A stretch of DNA of 13,668 nucleotides from Candidatus Aminicenantota bacterium (GTDB taxonomy: Bacteria > Acidobacteriota > Aminicenantia > UBA2199). The notes beneath the pieces were generated by a model. The model did no database searches. It was not told where the DNA came from and saw only the letters and a program-made list of their open reading frames with translations. This document shows positions 8,496 to 13,668 of this stretch, in pieces; the first letter of the stretch is position 1, and each line of letters begins with the position of its first letter. The stretch spans positions 1 to 13,668 of the forward strand of contig JAUWNT010000051.1 of the NCBI GenBank assembly GCA_030612495.1. Direction: 5' to 3'. Made by a program: the position numbers and the translations under genes.

Positions 8496-8837
8496 ATGTT
8501 TTTATATGGTCAGAGTTCTTGTGCTGGTGCAGGTTCAGGCGGAGCAGCCCAGCCAAACATGCTTAGTGCATTAATCCCTTTTATATTAATTTTTGTAATT
8601 TTCTATCTACTTATTATATTGCCTCAGAGAAAAAAACAAAAGAGACACCAGGAAATGGTTCAGGATTTAAAAGGTGGAGAAAGAGTAATTACAGCAGGTG
8701 GTATTTACGGAAGAGTGACAAGGGTCATGGATGACAGAATCGAAGTTGAGATTGATAAGAACACAAAGATACAAATCACAAAGTCTTCTATTACCGGTGT
8801 AATAAAACCTGGAGTAACAGAAACAAAAAATAAATAG
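8496..8837 (+). CDS. yajC: Preprotein translocase subunit YajC
   Basis: A 113-aa membrane protein that associates with SecD and SecF as the accessory complex of the SecYEG translocon. It has a short N-terminal segment rich in Gly/Ala/Ser, one membrane helix (about 23-43), then the family-defining LPQRKKQKRHQEM (42-54), GERVITAGGIYG (61-72) and a small cytoplasmic beta domain ending in a charged tail. Start at 8496 is chosen because it has an AAAGGAG Shine-Dalgarno, follows the tgt stop (8492-8494) by one base, and gives the family's usual length. The open frame extends upstream to 8424 inside tgt, but that extension is not supported. Confidence 0.93.
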   Translation: MFLYGQSSCAGAGSGGAAQPNMLSALIPFILIFVIFYLLIILPQRKKQKRHQEMVQDLKGGERVITAGGIYGRVTRVMDDRIEVEIDKNTKIQITKSSITGVIKPGVTETKNK

Positions 8838-8910
8838 ATTAGGATATAAATTGCCGATTTGTTGATTTATTTGAAATGGATTTAAAAGTTAAAAATTTTC
8901 GGAGGGAAGT

Positions 8911-10449
8911 ATGAAAAAATCAATGGGCTGGAAAGTTGGATTGATTTTAGCAGTTATTGTATTTTCTGTGTGGATGTTTTATCCTCCAAAAGATAAGATT
9001 AACCTTGGTCTGGATTTAAAAGGTGGCATGCATTTAATCTTGGAGGTTCAAACAGATGAAGCTATAAGAATACAAACTGATCAAAGTGTAGAGCAACTAA
9101 AGAGCTCTTTGAAAGATGATGGGATTGAATTCGAAAAGGTAAAAAGAGCAAGCATTGATAAGATTGAAATCATTGGGACTTCTTTTGATAATGAAAGGAT
9201 GATAAAGGATATTCTTGAAGATGATTTTAGAGATTGGAAGGTGACTTATTCAAGTGATAGGATTACAATGATTTTAAGACCAAATGTTGAGATGAAAATG
9301 AGGGATCAATCCGTTGATCAAGCTCTTCAAACAATAAGGAACAGGGTTGATGAATTTGGAGTAGCAGAACCTGTAATTCAAAAAGAGGGACTGTCTGGTG
9401 ACCGTTTACTTGTGCAGTTGCCAGGGGTTGATGACCCAGCGCGAGTTAAATCCTTAATAAAAAGTACTGCAATGCTTGAGTGGAAGCATGTTGTCGCAGG
9501 TTCTTTCCCATCTAAAGAAGATGCTTTAAAAAAATATGGGGGTAATTTACCTGATGATTTAGTTATATTAAAGGAAAAAGGAAGTAAGAGTTGTTATGTT
9601 TTGAGAGCAGCATCAGTTGTTACTGGTAAAGATTTGAAAACTGCAAGAAGTTCTGTAGATGAATATGGAGCTCCAGCAGTTGGGTTTTCGTTAAATTCAC
9701 GTGGTGCAAGAAAGTTTGAAAAATACACATCAAAAAATATAGGCCAGAGATGTGCAATTATTCTGGATAATAGGGTTTTATTGGCTCCTTCAATATCTAC
9801 TGTTATATCTGGTGATGGAATTATAACTGGAAGATATACTTCAGATGAAGTAAATGATATGGTTTTAATGCTTCGTTCAGGAGCACTTCCTGCTCCAATG
9901 AAATATCTTGAAGAGAGAACCATTGGGCCTTCTCTTGGTGCTGATTCAATAAGAAAAGGACTTTATGCTTGTATTACAGGCTTAATACTTGTATTGATCT
10001 TTATGCTTATTTTTTACAAAGGAGCTGGAATAAATTCTAATGTTGCACTCATACTTAATATAATTATTTTGATGGGGATTTTATCATATTTTAAGGCAAC
10101 TTTAACGCTTCCGGGTATTGCAGGTGTTATATTGACTATTGGTATGGCTGTTGATGCTAATGTTCTAATATTTGAAAGGATTAAAGAGAATCTCAGATCT
10201 GGAAAATCACCAAAATCCGCAATAGAGTCAGGTTTTAAAAAGGCTTTTTTGACAATTTTTGATGCGAATTTAACAACAATTATAGCTGCAATATTTTTGT
10301 ATCAATTTGGTACAGGGCCTATAAAAGGCTTTTCTGTTACCTTAATTATTGGTATTGTTGCAAGTATGTTTACAGCGGTTTTTGTATCAAGAGTTATATT
10401 TGAGCTGACCTATGGTAAAAGAAAAAAGCTGAAAAAAATAAGTATTTAA
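8911..10449 (+). CDS. secD: Protein translocase subunit SecD
   Basis: Partner of SecF in the proton-driven RND-type motor that pulls exported proteins through SecYEG to the periplasm. The 512-aa protein has TM1 (about 8-24), the conserved LGLDLKGGMHL segment (33-42), a large periplasmic region with GVAEPVIQKEG (150-160) and DPARV, then TM2-TM6 (about 350-369, 376-396, 401-421, 445-465, 473-497). The TM4 motif GMAVDANVLIFERIKE (411-426) carries Asp415, matching E. coli Asp519 needed for proton transport. The size fits the shorter SecD proteins found outside gammaproteobacteria. The strong RBS (GGAGG, 8901-8905) lies at the end of a 73-bp gap after yajC. I see no convincing promoter there. Confidence 0.96.
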   Translation: MKKSMGWKVGLILAVIVFSVWMFYPPKDKINLGLDLKGGMHLILEVQTDEAIRIQTDQSVEQLKSSLKDDGIEFEKVKRASIDKIEIIGTSFDNERMIKDILEDDFRDWKVTYSSDRITMILRPNVEMKMRDQSVDQALQTIRNRVDEFGVAEPVIQKEGLSGDRLLVQLPGVDDPARVKSLIKSTAMLEWKHVVAGSFPSKEDALKKYGGNLPDDLVILKEKGSKSCYVLRAASVVTGKDLKTARSSVDEYGAPAVGFSLNSRGARKFEKYTSKNIGQRCAIILDNRVLLAPSISTVISGDGIITGRYTSDEVNDMVLMLRSGALPAPMKYLEERTIGPSLGADSIRKGLYACITGLILVLIFMLIFYKGAGINSNVALILNIIILMGILSYFKATLTLPGIAGVILTIGMAVDANVLIFERIKENLRSGKSPKSAIESGFKKAFLTIFDANLTTIIAAIFLYQFGTGPIKGFSVTLIIGIVASMFTAVFVSRVIFELTYGKRKKLKKISI

Positions 10450-10461
10450 CAGGAGTAGAAA

Positions 10462-11652
10462 ATGGAAATTTTTAAAAAAGAGCCTGATTTTAATTTTATG
10501 GGAAAGAGGTTTTTAGCTTTTGCTCTATCTGGATTAATAATAGTTGCAGGTGCTATAGTTTTTAAGGCAAAGGGATTTAATTTTGGTATAGACTTTACAG
10601 GTGGTACTCTAATTGAGGTGAGTTTTAAAGATTATATACATGAAAAAAATTTAAGAAAGGCTTTAAAAAGAATTGGTCTTGGTGAATCTGAAATTCAGAG
10701 AGTTGGGAAAAAGGAAAACAAATTTTTTATAAAAACTATAAAAAGTATTGAAGAAGGAAATAAAAATCAATACAAATCTGAAGGTGTAATAGAAAGTCAG
10801 GATTTGGGAGAGCATGAAAAGGTTGCTGAAATGATAAAAGCATCCTTTATTTCAGAAAGAGAGAGGGTTAGTTTAAAAGAGGGGAAATTAGATATAAATA
10901 ATACTTCAGAAAATAAGATAAAAAATGTTCTGATTGAAAAGGGAATATCTGAAGAAATTGCAACAGAGAGTTCTTTAAAGATAAATGATTTGAAAAAGAA
11001 TGAAACAGGGTTGATAAATAGTTTTAAGGATCTTGAAGGATTGAAATTAAAAAGAAGAGTGACGTCTATATTAAAAAATAATACTTTTTTGGGAAGTTTC
11101 ACTTTTTTAAGTACAGAGATTGTAGGTCCTAAAGTTGGTCGTGATTTAAGAAGCAAAGCAATACTTGCAACTTTTTGGGCTTTGCTTGGTATGCTTATTT
11201 ATATTGCTTTGAGATTTAGATTTGTATACGCATTTGCTGCAGTTATAACTCTTTTTCATGATATTTTAGTAATACTCTCATTTATTCTCTTTTTTAACGT
11301 TGAACTGTCACTCACAGTTGTTGCTGCTATTCTAACCTTAGTCGGATATTCATTGAATGATACTATTGTGATATTTGATAGAGTAAGAGATAATGTAAAA
11401 CTAATGAGAAGGGAAAAAACTGGTGTTATAATTGATAGAAGTATAAATCAAACTTTGACTAGAACAATTGTGACTTCTAGCACAACCCTTTTAACAGTGC
11501 TTGCTCTTTTCTTTTTGGGAGGAGAGGTTATTCACACTTTCTCTTTAACACTTTTAGCTGGAATAATTATTGGAACTTACTCTTCTGTCTTTCAATCTTG
11601 TGCATGGTTAAAGGTTTGGGAGAAATATTTTATTAAAAGAAAAAAAATATAG
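10462..11652 (+). CDS. secF: Protein translocase subunit SecF with an enlarged periplasmic domain
   Basis: Forms the SecDF export motor with the upstream gene, from which it is separated by 12 bp containing AGGAG. Family marks: TM1 (about 16-34), GIDFTGGTL (42-50), STEIVGPKVG (217-226), TM2-TM6 (about 234-251, 257-277, 283-305, 336-353, 357-380) and the TM4 motif GYSLNDTIVIFDRVRDN with Asp300. At 396 aa it is clearly longer than typical SecF (about 290-330). The excess lies between TM1 and the STEIVGP motif, on the periplasmic side, and is Lys/Glu/Asn-rich (about residues 85-210). Within it residues 143-194 read like a degenerate ComEA-type HhH repeat (DINNTSENKI, GISEEIA, ETGLINSFKDL). The reading frame is intact with both ends conserved, so this is an insertion and not a frameshift. 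Confidence 0.95.
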   Translation: MEIFKKEPDFNFMGKRFLAFALSGLIIVAGAIVFKAKGFNFGIDFTGGTLIEVSFKDYIHEKNLRKALKRIGLGESEIQRVGKKENKFFIKTIKSIEEGNKNQYKSEGVIESQDLGEHEKVAEMIKASFISERERVSLKEGKLDINNTSENKIKNVLIEKGISEEIATESSLKINDLKKNETGLINSFKDLEGLKLKRRVTSILKNNTFLGSFTFLSTEIVGPKVGRDLRSKAILATFWALLGMLIYIALRFRFVYAFAAVITLFHDILVILSFILFFNVELSLTVVAAILTLVGYSLNDTIVIFDRVRDNVKLMRREKTGVIIDRSINQTLTRTIVTSSTTLLTVLALFFLGGEVIHTFSLTLLAGIIIGTYSSVFQSCAWLKVWEKYFIKRKKI

Positions 11653-11659
11653 ATATTAC

Positions 11660-11688
11660 TTGAATTTATCATTAAATTAGTATATATA
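11660..11688 (+). promoter_or_regulatory. Possible promoter for tonB-exbB-exbD
   Basis: TTGAAT (11660-11665, 4 of 6) and TATATA (11683-11688, 4 of 6) are 17 bp apart, in the 68-bp gap after secF. In such an AT-rich gap this level of match can occur by chance. No Fur-box-like palindrome is obvious, so iron control of this set is not supported by the sequence. Confidence 0.3.
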
Positions 11689-11720
11689 TAAATTTATTAT
11701 TATTAATAGGGAGGTTTTAT

Positions 11721-12461
11721 ATGTTTGAAGATTCTATGATAGAGTCAGCTGGCAAAAAGGAAATAACAAGACGATGGCTAACTTTCCCTTTATCTTTACT
11801 TTTACATGCTATATTAATCGGAGCATTTATTGTGGTTCCTTTAATGAATGCAGATTCAGATTTACCAGATGTAAAGATTATTAATGTATTTTTAGGTTCA
11901 CCCCCGCCCCCGCCTCCGCCCCCACCACCCCCGGCAAAGAAGAAATCGAGCAAAAAGTCTAGTGTAAGAGAAAAAGTGAGGAAAAAAGATGTTGAAAGAA
12001 GACCAATTATGGCAGGAAGGCTGGTTGCACCAATTTCGATACCTGAAGAAATAGAAGAAGAAGATGTTAGTAGTTTCGATTTTGGTATTGAAGGTGGAGT
12101 AGAAGGTGGAGTAGAAGGTGGAGTAGTTGGAGGTGTTCTTGGTGGAGTTATTGGTGGAGAAGGTGATACATCTAGTGCAATACGTGTAACTACGGTTCAA
12201 AGACCAAGATTAATTAAAGAAGTAAAACCTGTATATCCATCAATTGCATTAAAAGCAAGGATCAGAGGAAAGGTTATTGTTGAAGCTACAACAGATATTT
12301 ATGGTCGTGTTAGAAATGCACATATTATAACTGGACATCCATTATTGAATAATGCTGCAATTGCAGCTATAAAACAGTGGAGGTATGAGCCATATATTGT
12401 AAATGGTATACCAAAACCAGTTAGATTTACTGTGGCAGTAACTTTTATTTTAACAAAATAA
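11721..12461 (+). CDS. Energy transducer TonB
   Basis: Spans the periplasm to pass proton-motive energy from ExbB/ExbD to outer-membrane TonB-dependent receptors. Order of parts: a short cytoplasmic tail (1-19), one membrane anchor (about 22-42), a run of 11 prolines (61-71), a Lys/Arg-rich stretch (73-94), an acidic patch (109-115), six Gly-Gly tetrapeptide repeats (124-147), and the C-terminal TonB domain (about 161-246) with KPVYPSIALKARIRGKV (169-185), IDG-type turn (TDIYGRV), and AIKQWRYEPY (216-225). At 246 aa it is normal in size. The linker is unusual, replacing the alternating Pro-Glu/Pro-Lys of E. coli TonB. The MFEDSMIES opening is, as I recall, characteristic of acidobacterial-type TonB proteins. 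Strong RBS (GGGAGG, 11709-11714). Paralogues are common in such genomes, so the symbol is withheld. Confidence 0.93.
   Translation: MFEDSMIESAGKKEITRRWLTFPLSLLLHAILIGAFIVVPLMNADSDLPDVKIINVFLGSPPPPPPPPPPPAKKKSSKKSSVREKVRKKDVERRPIMAGRLVAPISIPEEIEEEDVSSFDFGIEGGVEGGVEGGVVGGVLGGVIGGEGDTSSAIRVTTVQRPRLIKEVKPVYPSIALKARIRGKVIVEATTDIYGRVRNAHIITGHPLLNNAAIAAIKQWRYEPYIVNGIPKPVRFTVAVTFILTK
11901..11933 (+). repeat. C-rich tract encoding 11 consecutive prolines
   Basis: Eleven consecutive proline codons using CCC, CCG, CCT and CCA, a sharp C-rich island in an AT-rich gene. The mixed codons mean that selection is on the polyproline peptide and not on a simple nucleotide repeat. Confidence 0.95.
12090..12161 (+). 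repeat. Six 12-bp in-frame tandem units in tonB
   Basis: Three perfect copies of GAAGGTGGAGTA (12090-12101, 12102-12113, 12114-12125) followed by three diverged units (12126-12161). They encode EGGV three times, then VGGV, LGGV and IGGE. Being multiples of 12 bp, gain or loss of units preserves the frame, so linker length may vary between strains. Confidence 0.95.
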
Positions 12462-12486
12462 TATTTAAAATTTTAGGAGGTATATT

Positions 12487-13167
12487 ATGCAGTTTACTTT
12501 TACAGAAATGTTTGAGTCAATGGGAATGATTGCTAAAACAGTTGTTTTTGTTTTATTAATATTTTCAGTTTATTCATTTGCATGTGGTATTGAGAGAATG
12601 ATTGTTTTCTCAAAAGCAAAAAAACAGTCAAGAATTTTATTAAGACTTATAAGTAAATTATGGCAAGAGGGCAAGATCGAAGAGTCTATAAAATTATCAT
12701 CTGACAAGAAGTTTAAAAATAGCCACCTTGCTAAGGTTATAGTAGCTGGATTAAATGAACTCAGGTTTCAGCAGGATAGCGACGCTTCCTATGTTGAACA
12801 GGTTGAATCAGCAAAGAGAGCAATAGCAAGATCAACAATCAAGGGAGTACAAGAATTTAGAAGAGGAATAAACATGCTTGCTACAATCGGATCCACTGCA
12901 CCTTTTGTTGGATTATTTGGAACAGTGTTTGGAATCATAAATGCATTCCAGAGTATGTCAGTATCAGGTTCAGGAGGAATTGGCTCTGTTGCATCAGGTA
13001 TTTCTGAGGCATTGATTACAACAGGTTTAGGAATTGGCGTGGCAGTTATTGCAGTTTGGTTCTATAACTCTCTTTTAAATAAAATTGATATATTTACCGG
13101 TGAAATGTCAAATGCATCTTCAGAATTGATTGATCATTTTATAAAATTGAAAAATAGAGGAGATTAA
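12487..13167 (+). CDS. exbB: MotA/TolQ/ExbB proton channel family protein (ExbB)
   Basis: A 226-aa inner-membrane protein that forms, with ExbD, the proton channel energising TonB. Three membrane helices are visible (about 16-35, 129-152, 172-194) with a long cytoplasmic loop between the first two, the expected ExbB/TolQ topology. The family hallmark is clear: LATIGSTAPFVGLFGTVFGI (131-150), and the third helix has EALITTGLGIGVAV (174-187), the two Thr-bearing helices lining the channel. ExbB is preferred over TolQ because a TonB gene lies 25 bp upstream and exbD 2 bp downstream, and no tol/pal gene is seen in the window; ExbB and TolQ are hard to separate by sequence alone. RBS TAGGAGG (12474-12480) is strong. 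Confidence 0.92.
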   Translation: MQFTFTEMFESMGMIAKTVVFVLLIFSVYSFACGIERMIVFSKAKKQSRILLRLISKLWQEGKIEESIKLSSDKKFKNSHLAKVIVAGLNELRFQQDSDASYVEQVESAKRAIARSTIKGVQEFRRGINMLATIGSTAPFVGLFGTVFGIINAFQSMSVSGSGGIGSVASGISEALITTGLGIGVAVIAVWFYNSLLNKIDIFTGEMSNASSELIDHFIKLKNRGD

Positions 13168-13169
13168 TT

Positions 13170-13622
13170 ATGGCAGGCGGTGGCCCAGCATCTTCGAAAC
13201 ATGTGAGCTCAGAACCCAATGTAGTACCACTTTGTGATATTTTGCTGGTGTTACTCATTATTTTTATGGTTGTAACACCAATGATTCAGAAAGGAGCTAA
13301 CGTAAAGCTGCCTGAAGCTAAAAATGCTACATCACAACCAGAGCCAGGCCAATTACTTACTGTATATATTAGAAAGGACTTGGCAGACTCTTCGGGCTAT
13401 GTTCTATATCTTAATGATAAAAAAATTGAAAGTTTATCACTATTAACAGCTGCAATTGAGAGTAAGATGGAAGAGATGGAGGAATCAAAGAGGAAAAAGG
13501 TACTTTTAAAAGCTGGTCTTGAAATCCCATATGGAAAAATTGTAGATGTTATGGATGAGATAAAAAATGCTCAAATTGAATTGTTAGGCCTTGTAACTAA
13601 GCAATATACATCTGGTATTTAA
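13170..13622 (+). CDS. exbD: Biopolymer transporter ExbD
   Basis: A 150-aa partner of ExbB with a short cytoplasmic N-terminus, one membrane helix (about 21-38) and a periplasmic domain, the ExbD/TolR layout. The essential membrane aspartate is present as Asp23 in PLCDILLVLLIIFMV, equivalent to E. coli ExbD Asp25, which relays protons. The C-terminal half (VLLKAGLEIPYGKIVDVMDEI, split across about 109-129) is the usual receptor-side fold. Its ATG is 2 nt after the exbB stop, with the RBS (GAGGAGA) inside the exbB end, indicating coupled translation. The N-terminus MAGGGPASSK is longer and more Gly/Ser-rich than in enterics. TolR is the alternative, disfavoured by the TonB gene upstream. Confidence 0.92.
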   Translation: MAGGGPASSKHVSSEPNVVPLCDILLVLLIIFMVVTPMIQKGANVKLPEAKNATSQPEPGQLLTVYIRKDLADSSGYVLYLNDKKIESLSLLTAAIESKMEEMEESKRKKVLLKAGLEIPYGKIVDVMDEIKNAQIELLGLVTKQYTSGI

Positions 13623-13668
13623 AAAAAGAAAAAGAATCCGAGACAATAGAGATTAAAAAAGGGGAAGC
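13623..13668. other. Region after exbD, probably leading into another gene
   Basis: Purine-rich, with no hairpin that would end the operon. The last bases (AAAAAAGGGGAAG) resemble a Shine-Dalgarno with a start codon just past the edge. A second exbD is a common next gene in tonB-exbB-exbD-exbD arrangements, but nothing of it is visible here. Confidence 0.3.

Noticed and set aside
12090..12161. Short direct repeats as a possible CRISPR or protein-binding array
   Set aside because: Units are 12 bp, contiguous without spacers, exactly in frame, and encode xGGV tetrapeptides, so they are a coding repeat.
11717..12200. Minus-strand open frames opposite tonB, with Gly- and Ser/Thr-rich repeats
   Set aside because: The Gly run and the Thr/Ser/Asn repeats are antisense readings of the polyproline tract and the 12-bp repeat of tonB.

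Overview
This is an ordinary-looking chromosomal stretch from an AT-rich bacterium (roughly 30% G+C by eye, standard genetic code). It was probably diderm, because it carries a complete TonB-ExbB-ExbD energy-coupling set, which only makes sense with an outer membrane. The TonB protein begins MFEDSMIES, followed by a basic stretch, a single membrane anchor and a polyproline run. As I recall, that layout is typical of Acidobacteriota/Aminicenantota TonB proteins, so an AT-rich member of that group is my tentative placement; it is an inference, not a demonstration.

Layout. Positions 1-4087 hold three plus-strand genes with separate promoters: uvrC (nucleotide excision repair, lacking the usual C-terminal HhH domain), a dicarboxylate/amino acid:cation symporter, and fabD (fatty acid synthesis). 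A single minus-strand gene follows, a cold-shock protein (4131-4334), convergent with fabD. A divergent AT-rich intergenic region (4335-4545) carries a near-perfect housekeeping promoter that reads rightward.

From 4546 to 11652 lies a tightly packed plus-strand series: a DUF1015 protein, folD (one-carbon folate metabolism), a short-chain dehydrogenase-like protein, tgt (queuosine tRNA modification), yajC, secD and secF (Sec translocon accessory complex). The tgt-yajC-secD-secF order is a classical conserved cluster. The folD-SDR-tgt part is close-packed, with an 11-nt overlap at the SDR/tgt junction, so the whole set may be one operon with possible internal promoters. From 11721 to the right edge runs tonB-exbB-exbD, probably continuing beyond the window.

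I see no mobile element, CRISPR array, rRNA or tRNA, and no convincing undescribed multi-gene system. The items most worth a second look are the HhH-less UvrC, a roughly 120-residue periplasmic enlargement in SecF that contains a degenerate ComEA/HhH-like pattern, the pairing of DUF1015 with folD under one strong promoter, and the atypical TonB linker (11 prolines followed by six Gly-Gly tetrapeptide repeats encoded by 12-bp units).
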